This document shows, piece by piece, positions 25,162 to 33,937 of a stretch of 64,000 nucleotides of DNA (its first letter is position 1; each line of letters begins with the position of its first letter). This DNA comes from Rhodosalinus halophilus (lineage in GTDB: Bacteria > Pseudomonadota > Alphaproteobacteria > Rhodobacterales > Rhodobacteraceae): NCBI RefSeq assembly GCF_003298775.1, contig NZ_QNTQ01000005.1:62001-126000 (forward strand), read 5' to 3'. The notes beneath the pieces are model-generated. The model saw nothing but the letters and a program-made list of their open reading frames with translations, was not told the origin of the DNA and did no database searches. The position numbers and the translations under genes were made by a program.

Positions 25162-25617
25162 CTAGGCCGCGCCCCGATCCGCCGCGGGCCGCGCGAGCCG
25201 GCGCAACATCTGGCGGAGCAGCTCGGCCTCGTGCTCGGAGAAGCCCTCGACCAGCATGGCGTCGTAGTCCCGCGCCACCTCGCGCAGGTCGCGATAGGCC
25301 GACTCTCCCTTGGGAGTCAGGCGCAGCGCCTCGCGCCGTCGGTCGGCGGCGTCGCGGCTTCGGGTGAGAAACCGCCGCGACTCGAGCCGGGCGACGGCGC
25401 GGCTCACCTTGGTCTTGTGGATGCGCGCGCGCGCCGCGATCTCGCCCGCCGTCAGCTCGCCGTAGATGCCGAGGTGAAACAGCACGCGCCACTCGGTGCG
25501 CAGCATGCCGTAGCGGTGCTTGTAGATCTGCTGAAAGGCGAGGCTCGATTCCTCGGCCGCCTGGTTGAGCAGGTAGGGCAGGAATTCCTGCAGGTCGAAG
25601 TCGTCTTTTTCGTGCAA
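25162..25617 (-). CDS. MarR family transcriptional regulator of the homogentisate cluster
   Basis: A 151-residue winged-helix regulator with the MarR core: RTEWRVLFHLGIYGELTAGEIAARARIHKTKVSRAVARLESRRFL, then wing DAADRRREALRLTPKG. It begins at a TTG (25617) with a very good GGGAGGAGG 8 nt before. It is divergent from hmgA, 79 nt away, so it almost certainly controls the catabolic genes, probably as a repressor released by a pathway aromatic acid such as homogentisate; the ligand is inferred. Confidence 0.88.
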   Translation of the reverse strand: MHEKDDFDLQEFLPYLLNQAAEESSLAFQQIYKHRYGMLRTEWRVLFHLGIYGELTAGEIAARARIHKTKVSRAVARLESRRFLTRSRDAADRRREALRLTPKGESAYRDLREVARDYDAMLVEGFSEHEAELLRQMLRRLARPAADRGAA

Positions 25618-25634
25618 CCCGATCGCCTCCTCCC

Positions 25635-25662
25635 TTGTTAGTTACAAAATCAACTGTTAACA
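25635..25662. promoter_or_regulatory. Candidate MarR operator between the regulator and hmgA
   Basis: The AT-rich part of the 79-nt divergent gap. It contains AGTT and AACT half-sites 8 nt apart (GTTAGTTACAAAATCAACT), followed by the dyad GTTAAC. MarR-family sites are usually short dyads of this type overlapping a promoter. Exact borders are uncertain. Confidence 0.45.
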
Positions 25663-25696
25663 GCGCAACCAAATTCCGGGAGAAGGAGCGCGCGCC

Positions 25697-27052
25697 ATGA
25701 ACCGTCAGACCGGACCTTCGGGCCTCATTTCGGCCGCCACCCCCGTGGGCACGCACGAAGGCTACATGCCGGGCTTCGGCAACGACTTCGAGACCGAGGC
25801 GCTACCCGGCGCCCTGCCGCAGGGGATGAACAGCCCGCAGAAGTGCAACTACGGCCTCTACGGCGAACAGCTGTCGGGCACCGCCTTCACGGTGCATCCG
25901 CCCGAGCGGACCTGGACCTACCGCATCCGGCCTTCGGTCAAGCACTCGGCGCGCTACACGAAGATCGATCTGCCTTACTGGAAGTCCGCGCCGAACGTGG
26001 ACCCGGACGTGATCAGCCTCGGCCAGTATCGCTGGGATCCGGTGCCGCACACCGACGAGACGCTCACCTGGCTCACCGGCATGCGGACGATGACCACCGC
26101 CGGCGACGTGAACACGCAGGTCGGCATGGCGAGCCACATCTACCTCGTCACCGAGTCGATGGTGGACGAATACTTCTACTCCGCCGACTCGGAGCTTCTG
26201 GTCGTGCCGCAGGAGGGGCGGCTGCGCTTCTGCACGGAACTGGGCGTCATCGACCTGCGCCCGCAGGAGATCGCGATCATTCCCCGCGGTCTCGTCTACC
26301 GCGTGGAGGTGCTGGACGGCCCCTGCCGCGGCTTCGTCTGCGAGAACTACGGCCAGAAGTTCGAACTACCGCCGCGCGGGCCGATCGGCGCCAACGCGCT
26401 GGCGAACCCGCGCGACTTCAAGGCGCCTGTGGCGGCTTTCGAAGACCGCGAGGTGCCCTCCACGCTCACCATCAAGTGGTGCGGCCAGTTCCACACCACC
26501 GAGATTGGCCAAAGCCCGCTCGACGTGGTGGCCTGGCACGGCAACTACGCGCCCTACAAGTACGACCTGACCGCCTATTGCCCGGTCGGCGCGATCCTCT
26601 TCGACCACCCGGACCCGTCGATCTTCACCGTGCTGACCGCGCCCTCGGGCGTGCCGGGCACGGCGAACATCGACTTCGTGCTCTTCCGCGAGCGCTGGAT
26701 GGTGGCCGAGGACACCTTCCGCCCGCCGTGGTATCACAAGAACATCATGTCCGAGCTGATGGGCAACATCTATGGACAGTACGACGCGAAGCCACAGGGC
26801 TTCGTGCCGGGCGGCATGAGCCTGCACAACATGATGCTGCCGCACGGGCCGGACCGGACCGCCTTCGAGGGCGCCTCGAACGCGGAGCTGAAGCCCGAGA
26901 AGCTCGAGAACACCATGTCCTTCATGTTCGAGACGCGCTTCCCGCAGCACCTGACGCGCTTCGCCGCGCAGGAGGCGCCGCTGCAGGACGACTACATCGA
27001 CTGTTGGGCCGACCTCGAGAAGAAGTTCGACGGCACGCCCGGGCTGAAGTGA
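25697..27052 (+). CDS. hmgA: Homogentisate 1,2-dioxygenase
   Basis: A 451-residue Fe(II) ring-cleavage enzyme that turns homogentisate into maleylacetoacetate in tyrosine and phenylalanine degradation. It begins with [20 protein letters not shown], the usual N-terminal signature. The cupin-domain iron site is carried by [18 protein letters not shown] (His and Glu ligands) and [12 protein letters not shown] (His). Length matches the family. AGAAGGAG stands upstream of the ATG. It is the first gene of the catabolic cluster, divergent from the MarR regulator. Confidence 0.98.
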   Translation: MNRQTGPSGLISAATPVGTHEGYMPGFGNDFETEALPGALPQGMNSPQKCNYGLYGEQLSGTAFTVHPPERTWTYRIRPSVKHSARYTKIDLPYWKSAPNVDPDVISLGQYRWDPVPHTDETLTWLTGMRTMTTAGDVNTQVGMASHIYLVTESMVDEYFYSADSELLVVPQEGRLRFCTELGVIDLRPQEIAIIPRGLVYRVEVLDGPCRGFVCENYGQKFELPPRGPIGANALANPRDFKAPVAAFEDREVPSTLTIKWCGQFHTTEIGQSPLDVVAWHGNYAPYKYDLTAYCPVGAILFDHPDPSIFTVLTAPSGVPGTANIDFVLFRERWMVAEDTFRPPWYHKNIMSELMGNIYGQYDAKPQGFVPGGMSLHNMMLPHGPDRTAFEGASNAELKPEKLENTMSFMFETRFPQHLTRFAAQEAPLQDDYIDCWADLEKKFDGTPGLK

Positions 27053-27056
27053 GCGC

Positions 27057-27102
27057 GCAAGGGGCTTGAAAGCCCCTTGCAAGGCTTTTCCAAAAGCCTT
27101 GC
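27057..27102 (+). repeat. Two overlapping stem-loops between hmgA and fahA
   Basis: 27057-27080: 10-bp stem GCAAGGGGCT with loop TGAA. 27079-27102: 11-bp stem GCAAGGCTTTT with loop CC. The two share GC at 27079-27080, and outer GCAAGG/CCTTGC pieces could also pair across both. They lie inside the presumed operon, with no T-tract, so RNA processing or stability is more likely than full termination. Confidence 0.75.
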
Positions 27103-27160
27103 GCCGCGCGGGGTCGCAGGTCGTGCGCCCCGCTCCGCAAGACTGGATGAAGGACACGCA

Positions 27161-28429
27161 ATGCCGCTGATGAAGAGCTGGGTGCAAAGCGCCAACGCCG
27201 CCGACCATCCCTTTCCGCTGAACAACCTGCCCTACGGCGTCTTTTCTACCGATACGCTCGAACCGCGCTGCGGCGTGGCGATCGGGAACATGATTCTCGA
27301 CATGGCCCGCGCCGAAGAGGCAAGCCAGATCGCGCTCGACGGCGGGCCGTTCTTCGGCGAACCCGCCTGGAACGCGCTGATGGAGGCCGGCCCGGGCACC
27401 TGGAACCATCTGCGCGCGCAGCTCACGGACCTTCTGGCCGAAGGCTCGCCGGCCCGCGACAAGATCGAGGGCTTCCTTGTGCCGCAGGCCGAGGCGCGCA
27501 TGCACATGCCGTTCCGGGTGGCGGAATACACCGACTTCTACGCCGGCAAGCATCACGCGACGAACGTGGGCACCATGTTCCGCGGGCCCGAGAACGCGCT
27601 GCCGCCCAACTGGCTGCACATCCCGATCGGCTACAACGGGCGCGCCTCGTCGGTCGTCGTCTCAGGCACGCCGGTGCGCCGCCCCTGGGGCCAACTCAAG
27701 GGGCCGAACGACGACGCGCCGCGCTTTGCGCCCTCGGCCCGGTTCGACCTCGAACTCGAGATGGGCGCCATCGTGGGTCAGCCCTCGGACGGGCCGGTGA
27801 CGGTGGAAGAGGCCGACGCGATGATCTTCGGCTACGTCCTGCTCAACGACTGGTCGGCGCGCGACATCCAGGCCTGGGAATACCAGCCCCTCGGCCCCTT
27901 CCAGGCCAAGGCGACGGCGACCACGATCAGTCCCTGGATCGTGACCAAGGCCGCGCTCGAGGCGTTCCGCGTGCCCACCCCCGCCCGCGAGGTGGAGCTC
28001 TTGCCGCACCTGCGCGACACGGGTCCGATGCTCTACGATCTCGATCTGTGGGTGACGCTCGCCCCCGAGGGCAAGGGCGCGACCGAGATCGCGCGCACGA
28101 ACTATCGCGAGATGTATTACTCCTCGGCGCAGCAGCTGGCGCATCACACGACCTGCGGCTGCCCGATGCGGGTGGGCGATCTGCTCGGCTCGGGCACCAT
28201 CTCGGGTGCCGAGCGGCACGCGCGCGGCTCGCTCCTGGAGCTCAGCTGGGGCGGCAAGGAGCCGGTGGAGCTCGAGAGCGGCGAGACGCGCAACTTCCTC
28301 GAGGACGGCGACACGCTCACGCTGCACGGCGTGGCGCATGGCGACGGCTACACCATCGGCTTCGGCGAGTGCACGGGCAAGCTGCTGCCGGCACTTGAAG
28401 AGCCCTACAAGCGCCAGATCCGCGAATGA
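27161..28429 (+). CDS. fahA: Fumarylacetoacetase
   Basis: A 422-residue hydrolase that splits fumarylacetoacetate into fumarate and acetoacetate, the last step of the homogentisate pathway. Its active-site block EYTDFYAGKHHATNVGTMFR and the metal-site regions LELEMGAIVG and LLNDWSARDIQAWEYQPLGPF are clear. The N-terminal SH3-like domain (LPYGVFST, GVAIGNMILD) marks the eukaryote-type FAH. The start at 27161 has AAGGA upstream; a longer frame through the hairpins is not used. It follows hmgA and precedes the AhpD-like gene by 27 nt. Confidence 0.97.
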   Translation: MPLMKSWVQSANAADHPFPLNNLPYGVFSTDTLEPRCGVAIGNMILDMARAEEASQIALDGGPFFGEPAWNALMEAGPGTWNHLRAQLTDLLAEGSPARDKIEGFLVPQAEARMHMPFRVAEYTDFYAGKHHATNVGTMFRGPENALPPNWLHIPIGYNGRASSVVVSGTPVRRPWGQLKGPNDDAPRFAPSARFDLELEMGAIVGQPSDGPVTVEEADAMIFGYVLLNDWSARDIQAWEYQPLGPFQAKATATTISPWIVTKAALEAFRVPTPAREVELLPHLRDTGPMLYDLDLWVTLAPEGKGATEIARTNYREMYYSSAQQLAHHTTCGCPMRVGDLLGSGTISGAERHARGSLLELSWGGKEPVELESGETRNFLEDGDTLTLHGVAHGDGYTIGFGECTGKLLPALEEPYKRQIRE

Positions 28430-28456
28430 CACCGTAAGGCACGCGAGGAGGAGAGC

Positions 28457-29047
28457 TTGCCCCACATCGACCCGCTGCCGCGCGAGGCGCTTCCCCAGTT
28501 CGAGGAGAAGTTCGCGCGCTACGACCGCATCCGCGGCTTCCTGCCCAACTCGATCCTGACGATGGCGCGCCGGCCGCACATCGCGCAGGCCTTCATGGAT
28601 CTCAACCAGGCCGTGCTCTACGAGGGCACGGTGCCGGAGGCGCTGAAGATGATGGTCGCGCTGATGACCTCGATGGCGACGGGCTGCCGCTACTGCCAGG
28701 GGCACATGGCCAACCTGTCCCACGTCTACGAGGTGCCGGACGAAAAGATCGCGGCGATCTGGGAGTGCGAGACCAGCCCGCATTTCAGCGACGCCGAGCG
28801 CGCGGCGCTGGTGCTGGCCCGCGAGGCGGCGGGCGTGCCCAACACGGTCGAGGCGCATCATTTCGACGCGCTGAAGAAGCATTTCGACGAGGCCGAGATC
28901 GTCGAGATCGTCGCGGCCATCGCGCTCTTCGGCTACCTGAACCGCTGGAACGACACCATGGCCACCGAGATGGAGGCGCACCCCGCCTCCGTCGCCGGCC
29001 GGGCGATGCCCGGCTGGGAGGCCGGCAAGCACGGAGTGAAAGAATGA
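28457..29047 (+). CDS. Carboxymuconolactone decarboxylase/AhpD-like protein
   Basis: A 196-residue helical protein of the AhpD-like superfamily. Its CxxC-x-x-H active site is ATGCRYCQGHMAN, close to the peroxidase-related branch. It starts with TTG at 28457, with AGGAGG a few nt before. It overlaps the next gene by 4 nt. Members next to aromatic catabolic genes may reduce peroxides formed by the dioxygenase or act as a decarboxylase/lactone enzyme; which one applies is not visible. Confidence 0.82.
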   Translation: MPHIDPLPREALPQFEEKFARYDRIRGFLPNSILTMARRPHIAQAFMDLNQAVLYEGTVPEALKMMVALMTSMATGCRYCQGHMANLSHVYEVPDEKIAAIWECETSPHFSDAERAALVLAREAAGVPNTVEAHHFDALKKHFDEAEIVEIVAAIALFGYLNRWNDTMATEMEAHPASVAGRAMPGWEAGKHGVKE

Positions 29048-29994
29048 GCAAGGCGTTCGCCAGCCAGGGCGACATGGAAGAGAAGCAGATCAGCTTCACC
29101 GAGATCGGCGAGGGGCTCTGGGCCTTCACCGCCGAGGGCGATCCGAACTCGGGCGTGATCATCGGCGACGACTCGGTGATGATCGTCGAGGCGCAGGCGA
29201 CGCCGCGCCTCGCCAACAAGGTGATCGAGAAGGTGCGCGAAGTCACCGACAAGCCGATCACGCATCTGGCGATGACGCATTACCACGCCGTCCGCGTCCT
29301 CGGCGCCTCGGCCTACAAGGCCGACACGGTCATCATGTCGGAAATGGCGCGCGGCATGGTGGCCGAGCGCGGGCAGGAGGATTGGGAAAGCGAATTCGAA
29401 CGTTTCCCGCGTCTCTTCCAGGGGCACGAATCGATCCCCGGCCTGACCTGGCCCAACACCACCTTCAACGACCGGATGACCGTCTATCTGGGCAACCGCC
29501 GGGTGGACCTGATGCACTTGGGCCGCGCGCACACCGCGGGCGATATCGTGGTGCATGTGCCGGATCAGAACGTGATGTTCACCGGCGACATCGTCGAATA
29601 CCACTCGGCCTGCTACTGCGGCGACGGGCATTTCGCGGACTGGGGCGACACGCTCGACGCGATCAAGTGGTTCGACGTCGACGCCATCGCGCCGGGGCGC
29701 GGCGACGCGCTGGTGGGGCGCGAGATGGTGAACACCGCGATCGAGAATACCCGCGACTTCGTGGAAAGCACCTATCGCCCGGCGGCCCGCGTCGCGGCGC
29801 GCGGCGGCACGCTGAAGGAGGCCTGGGACGCCGTGCGCGCCGAATGCGACCCGAAGTTCGCCGACTACGCGATCTACGAGCACTGCCTGCCCTTCAACGT
29901 CGCCCGCGCCTACGACGAGGCGCGCGGCATCGAGACGCCACGCATCTGGACCGCCGAGCGCGACAAGGAAATGTGGGAGGCGCTGCAGGGCTGA
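29044..29994 (+). CDS. Metallo-beta-lactamase-fold protein with incomplete metal site
   Basis: A 316-residue MBL-fold protein. The HxHxDH motif is altered: His79 and His81 remain, but the Asp and last His positions are Val83 and Arg84. His163 (GRAHTAGD) and Asp182 (FTGD) are kept, and the final His is replaced by Arg219 (PGRG). Site-1 ligands are therefore present and site-2 ligands largely lost. It could bind one metal or serve another role. ATG overlaps the stop of the AhpD-like gene, so it belongs to the homogentisate operon; the substrate is unknown. Confidence 0.85.
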   Translation: MSKAFASQGDMEEKQISFTEIGEGLWAFTAEGDPNSGVIIGDDSVMIVEAQATPRLANKVIEKVREVTDKPITHLAMTHYHAVRVLGASAYKADTVIMSEMARGMVAERGQEDWESEFERFPRLFQGHESIPGLTWPNTTFNDRMTVYLGNRRVDLMHLGRAHTAGDIVVHVPDQNVMFTGDIVEYHSACYCGDGHFADWGDTLDAIKWFDVDAIAPGRGDALVGREMVNTAIENTRDFVESTYRPAARVAARGGTLKEAWDAVRAECDPKFADYAIYEHCLPFNVARAYDEARGIETPRIWTAERDKEMWEALQG

Positions 29995-30064
29995 TGGGCG
30001 CGGCGCGGGCATATCGGCCGCCTCTGCGTGCCCGCGCCTCGAGTCACTCCGCGAGGGCGAAGCG

Positions 30065-30265
30065 GTGAGCGATTACGGCCCCTCCCGCGGCGAACTCCGG
30101 TTTCGCCTGATCTTTTCGCTGACGGGGCTTGCCGTGATCATCTTCGCCGTCTCGACCCGGCCGCCCGGTCCTGCCTGGATCGAGATCGTCGGTATCGGCG
30201 GCGCCTTCTTCGGCGGCACCGCCATGTGGTCGGGCTGGCGGCTCTGCGGCAGGGGGCGGCAATGA
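30065..30265 (+). CDS. Small predicted membrane protein
   Basis: A 66-residue frame starting at GTG with two hydrophobic segments (LIFSLTGLAVIIFAVS and WIEIVGIGGAFFGGTAMW) joined by a Pro-rich turn. It begins 70 nt after the MBL gene in the same direction, with GCGAGGGCG before it. I recognise no family. It is accepted because composition, membrane pattern and position fit a real small gene, but support is limited. Confidence 0.5.
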   Translation: MSDYGPSRGELRFRLIFSLTGLAVIIFAVSTRPPGPAWIEIVGIGGAFFGGTAMWSGWRLCGRGRQ

Positions 30266-30278
30266 CCGCCCCGCTGCC

Positions 30279-30833
30279 TCACGCCGAGCGCGCGCGCCAG
30301 GCGAGCGCCAGCGAGACCGCGCCGGCGACTGTCAGATCGACACCGAGCAACAGCCCGAGGATGCCCAGCGCCGAGGCGGGCAGCGTGAACAGGATGAGCG
30401 CCGCGAGCACCAGAGACAGCGCACCCGACGCGGCCATCCAGCCCCAGCCGGGCTGCGGCCGCCAGCGAAAGGCCAACGCCAGCCGCGCGGCGCCCATGCC
30501 GGCGAAGAGCGCGCCGACCGCGATGGTCAGCGTCAGAAGTCCGGCGAGCGGATCCGCCAGGAGCAGAACGCCCAGCAGCAGGAACAGCACGCCCAGCGCG
30601 CCGGAGAGCCAGCGGGTGCCGCGATCCGCGCCGGCGGTGCCGGCGAAGGCGATCCAGAGTTGCACGACACCGCCTGCGACGAAGGCCGCGCCGGCGAGGA
30701 TCTCGGCGGTGATGGAGGCGGCGAAGGGATTGGCCAGCGCCAGCAGGCCGCCCAGCAGCATGACGACGCCGAAGACGGCCAGCCAGCGCCAGTCCATCTC
30801 TTCCGCCGCGCGGGTGAATTCGGTGGATGTCAT
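30279..30833 (-). CDS. HdeD family (DUF308) membrane protein
   Basis: A 184-residue protein with six predicted membrane helices in three paired repeats, as in HdeD: WRWLAVFGVVMLLGGLLALANPF, WLSGALGVLFLLLGVLLLADP and WGWMAASGALSLVLAALILF. HdeD is linked to acid resistance in E. coli; in alphaproteobacteria its role is undefined. It runs against the catabolic cluster, with a second DUF308-like gene upstream on the same strand. Confidence 0.85.
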   Translation of the reverse strand: MTSTEFTRAAEEMDWRWLAVFGVVMLLGGLLALANPFAASITAEILAGAAFVAGGVVQLWIAFAGTAGADRGTRWLSGALGVLFLLLGVLLLADPLAGLLTLTIAVGALFAGMGAARLALAFRWRPQPGWGWMAASGALSLVLAALILFTLPASALGILGLLLGVDLTVAGAVSLALAWRARSA

Positions 30834-30929
30834 CGCTTCTCCTTTCCGCGGGCCGCACCCGCTCGGGTCAGAAATCGTCTCTGCTGGTGAACACCGGCGA
30901 GTGGCGAAGAGTTTCGCGGCTCGCGCGGA

Positions 30930-31478
30930 TCACAACCGCCGCGCACGCAGGGCGACCGCCATGCCCGCGAGCCCAGCGGTCAGAAGGTCCACCGCAAGGA
31001 GTCCGGCGAAGGCCCCGATCGCCGCCGCGTCGATCACCACCATGACGGCGAGCCCCGCGGCCAGCGACACCAGGCCCGAAGCCAGCCGCCAGTGCCGTCC
31101 GTCCCGCACCGTGATGCGCCAGCCCGCGGCGACGCGCAGCACGCCCACGACGATCAGCACGACGCCCGCAGACGCGCGCTGCGGCGCGATCCACGCGAAA
31201 GGATCGAACAGGAGCGCCGCCCCCAGCACCAGAAGCATCGTCCCGAGCGCCCGGCCCGTCCAGCGCGCGCCGCGCTCGGCCCGGACGGTGAAGGACATCC
31301 CGAAATGGCCCGCGCCGGCCGCAAGGCAGGCGAGCCCGACCATCGCGAGCGCGGCCTCGGACCGCGGCCCCGCGAGGACTGCGCCGACGAGTCCACCGGC
31401 GAAAAGCATCGCGCCGACCCAGGCAGGCCAGCGCCAGTCGGTGGCGCCGAGACGCCGGTCGAGGCCGCTTTCTCCCAT
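30930..31478 (-). CDS. HdeD-like (DUF308) membrane protein, second copy
   Basis: A 182-residue protein with six hydrophobic segments and the same WRWPAWVGAMLFAGG / ARWTGRALGTMLLVLGAALLFDPF / RHWRLASGLVSLAAGLAVMV repeat plan as the gene downstream. It is probably a divergent tandem paralogue. The start at 31478 (MGESGLDRR) is chosen because the longer frame upstream runs into the start of the flavin hydroxylase gene on the other strand. The two HdeD-like genes split the homogentisate cluster in two. Confidence 0.75.
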   Translation of the reverse strand: MGESGLDRRLGATDWRWPAWVGAMLFAGGLVGAVLAGPRSEAALAMVGLACLAAGAGHFGMSFTVRAERGARWTGRALGTMLLVLGAALLFDPFAWIAPQRASAGVVLIVVGVLRVAAGWRITVRDGRHWRLASGLVSLAAGLAVMVVIDAAAIGAFAGLLAVDLLTAGLAGMAVALRARRL

Positions 31479-31563
31479 CTCGCCCCCGGTTTCCGGACAC
31501 TGCGCGCCGCACGACGCCGCGCGCCTCCCCCGTTCAACCCTGCCCCGAGCCTGAGGTTTCACC

Positions 31564-33177
31564 ATGAACAAGATCTTCGAGATCCCGCTCTACCCCTACA
31601 CCCGCTCGCCCGATCAGGACGCGACGACACCTGTCCGCCACAAGGTGATGATCGTGGGCGCGGGGCCCGTGGGCCTGGCCGCCGCGATCGACCTTGCGCA
31701 GCAAGGCGTGCCGGTCGTCGTGCTCGACGACAACGACAAGGTCAGCTTCGGCTCCCGCGCGATCTGTTTCGCCAAGCGCCCTCTGGAAATCCTCGACCGG
31801 CTCGGCTGCGGCCAGCCGATGGTGGACAAGGGCGTGGTCTGGAACCTGGGCAAGGTCTTCTTCGGCGATCGCAAGGTCTATGAATTCAACCTCCTGCCCG
31901 AAGAGGGCCACCGCCGCCCGGCCTTCATCAACCTTCAGCAGTACTACTTCGAGGACTACCTCGTGGCCCGCGTTCGCGAGTTGCAGGAACAGGGCGCCGA
32001 GATCGAACTGCGCGGCGGCAACAAGGTGCTCGACGTGACCGACATGGGCGACCGGGTGCAGCTGAACGTCCAGACGCCGGAGGGCCCCTACACGGTCGAG
32101 ACCGAATGGCTCATCGCCTGCGACGGCGCGGGCTCGCCCATCCGTTCCATGATGGGCCTCGATTTCGTCGGCCGCGTCTTCGAGGACAACTTCCTGATCG
32201 CCGACGTGATCATGGACGCGGATTTCCCGACCGAACGCTGGTTCTGGTTCGATCCGCCCTTCAACAAGGGCCAGTCGGCGCTCCTGCACAAGCAGCCGGA
32301 CGGAGTCTGGCGCATCGACCTGCAACTGGGCTGGGACATCGACAAGGAGGAAGAGAAAAAACCCGAGAAGGTGATCCCGCGCCTCAAGCAGATGCTGGGC
32401 GACGACGTGGAATTCGAGCTCGAATGGGTCTCGATCTACACCTTCCAGTGCCGCCGGATGGAGAAGTTCCGCCACAACCGGGTGATCTTCGCGGGCGACT
32501 CGGCTCATCAGGTCAGCCCCTTCGGCGCGCGGGGCGCCAATTCGGGCCTGCAGGACACCGACAACCTGATCTGGAAGCTCAAGCTGGTGATCGACGGGCA
32601 GGCGCCCGACCGGCTGCTCGACAGCTACGACGACGAGCGGATCTACGGCGCGGACGAGAACATCCTCAACTCCACCCGTTCGACGGACTTCATCACGCCG
32701 AAGTCCGAGATCAGCCGCCTCTTCCGCGACGCCGTTCTGGATCTCAGCGAGCACCACGCGTTCGCCAGGCCGCTGGTGAACTCGGGACGACTCTCGGTGC
32801 CCTGCATCTATGACGAGTCGCCGCTCAACACGCCCGATGCGCTGCCCGGAGGGCCGGCGCGCACGCGGCCGGGCGCGCCCTGCCCCGACGCGCCGGCCGG
32901 CAACGGCTACGTCCTCGACCGGCTCGGCGGAGCCTTCACCGTGCTGACCATCGACGCGGAAGCGCCCGAGCAGGTCGCCGAAAACGGGATCGAGGCCGCG
33001 CGCGTCGCGCTTTCCGCCGCAGACGATCCCAGCGGCGCGCTGGCCGAGCGCTATCTCGGCGACAATCCCTCGGCCGTCTACCTGATCCGCCCGGATCAGC
33101 ACGTGGCCGCCCGCTGGCCCGCCTACGACGAGACCGCCGTGCGCGCCGCGATCCGCCGCGCCACCGCCAAGGAGTGA
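31564..33177 (+). CDS. Group A flavoprotein aromatic hydroxylase (MhpA-like)
   Basis: A 537-residue FAD-dependent monooxygenase. It has the dinucleotide-binding motif VGAGPVGLAAA (residues 31-41), the DG motif WLIACDGAGSPIR and the FAD-ribityl motif VIFAGDSAHQVSPFGARGAN. The C-terminal thioredoxin-like tail is as in MhpA/PheA hydroxylases of phenolic acids. In this cluster it may form homogentisate by hydroxylating a phenylacetate, for instance 3-hydroxyphenylacetate; this substrate is inference. It precedes the DUF2783 gene, whose start is 5 nt after its stop. Confidence 0.88.
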   Translation: MNKIFEIPLYPYTRSPDQDATTPVRHKVMIVGAGPVGLAAAIDLAQQGVPVVVLDDNDKVSFGSRAICFAKRPLEILDRLGCGQPMVDKGVVWNLGKVFFGDRKVYEFNLLPEEGHRRPAFINLQQYYFEDYLVARVRELQEQGAEIELRGGNKVLDVTDMGDRVQLNVQTPEGPYTVETEWLIACDGAGSPIRSMMGLDFVGRVFEDNFLIADVIMDADFPTERWFWFDPPFNKGQSALLHKQPDGVWRIDLQLGWDIDKEEEKKPEKVIPRLKQMLGDDVEFELEWVSIYTFQCRRMEKFRHNRVIFAGDSAHQVSPFGARGANSGLQDTDNLIWKLKLVIDGQAPDRLLDSYDDERIYGADENILNSTRSTDFITPKSEISRLFRDAVLDLSEHHAFARPLVNSGRLSVPCIYDESPLNTPDALPGGPARTRPGAPCPDAPAGNGYVLDRLGGAFTVLTIDAEAPEQVAENGIEAARVALSAADDPSGALAERYLGDNPSAVYLIRPDQHVAARWPAYDETAVRAAIRRATAKE

Positions 33178-33182
33178 CGATC

Positions 33183-33386
33183 ATGACCGCGCTCGACCTG
33201 CGACCGAACATCACCAACCCCGACGATTTCTACGCCGAGCTTCTGGCTGCGCACGAGGGACTGACGAAGGCCGAGAGCGACGCGCTCAACGCCCGTCTGA
33301 TCCTGATCATGGCCAACCACATAGGCGACCGCGACATTCTGCGGCAGGCGCTCGCCGCCGCCCGCTTCGAGGAGGACTCCCGATGA
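33183..33386 (+). CDS. DUF2783 small protein
   Basis: A 67-residue acidic-to-neutral helical protein (NPDDFYAELLAAHEGLTKAESDALNARLILIMANHIGD) that fits DUF2783, a family found beside flavin hydroxylases and homogentisate genes. The ATG at 33183 has AAGGAG 8 nt upstream, located in the end of the hydroxylase gene; a GTG at 33174 is less likely. Its stop overlaps the VOC gene start. Close coupling to the hydroxylase suggests an accessory subunit, which is inference. Confidence 0.75.
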   Translation: MTALDLRPNITNPDDFYAELLAAHEGLTKAESDALNARLILIMANHIGDRDILRQALAAARFEEDSR

Positions 33387-33925
33387 AGATCGAAAAGATT
33401 CACCACGTCGCCTATCGCTGCAAGGACGCGAAGGAGACGGTCGAGTGGTACAACAAGATGCTCAACATGGACTTCGTGCTCGCCATCGCCGAGGACCATG
33501 TGCCCTCGACCCATGAGCCCGACCCCTACATGCATGTCTTCATGGATGCCGGCGACGGCAACGTGCTCGCCTTCTTCGAGCTGCCCACGAAGCCCGAGAT
33601 GGGGCGCGACCCGAACACGCCCGAGTGGGTGCAGCACATCGCCTTCAAGGTAAGGGACCGCGAGGAGTTGCTGAAGTTCAAGGAGCATCTGGAAGCCAAC
33701 GGCGTCGAGGTGCTGGGCGTCACAGACCACTCCATCTTCCACTCCATCTACTTCTTCGATCCCAACGGCCACCGGGTGGAGCTTGCATGCCCAGACCCGG
33801 AAGAGGAGAAGATGCTGGAGCGTCTGGACCAAGTGAAATGGGAGATGCTGGAAGAGTGGAGCCGCACGAAGAAGGCGCCGAAGCACGCCGAGTGGCTGCA
33901 CCAGAAGGAACTGAGCCAGATCTGA
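33383..33925 (+). CDS. VOC family (glyoxalase/dioxygenase) protein
   Basis: A 180-residue vicinal-oxygen-chelate protein with two beta-alpha-beta modules and candidate metal ligands His8, Glu66, His85 and Glu133, in the positions expected for a mononuclear VOC enzyme. A C-terminal charged helix (residues 137-180) is extra to the core. It may be a lactoylglutathione-lyase-like enzyme or an extradiol-type dioxygenase; it is too short to be 4-hydroxyphenylpyruvate dioxygenase. It lies between DUF2783 and maiA, overlapping the former by 4 nt. Confidence 0.88.
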   Translation: MKIEKIHHVAYRCKDAKETVEWYNKMLNMDFVLAIAEDHVPSTHEPDPYMHVFMDAGDGNVLAFFELPTKPEMGRDPNTPEWVQHIAFKVRDREELLKFKEHLEANGVEVLGVTDHSIFHSIYFFDPNGHRVELACPDPEEEKMLERLDQVKWEMLEEWSRTKKAPKHAEWLHQKELSQI

Positions 33926-33937
33926 AACGGGGACGCG

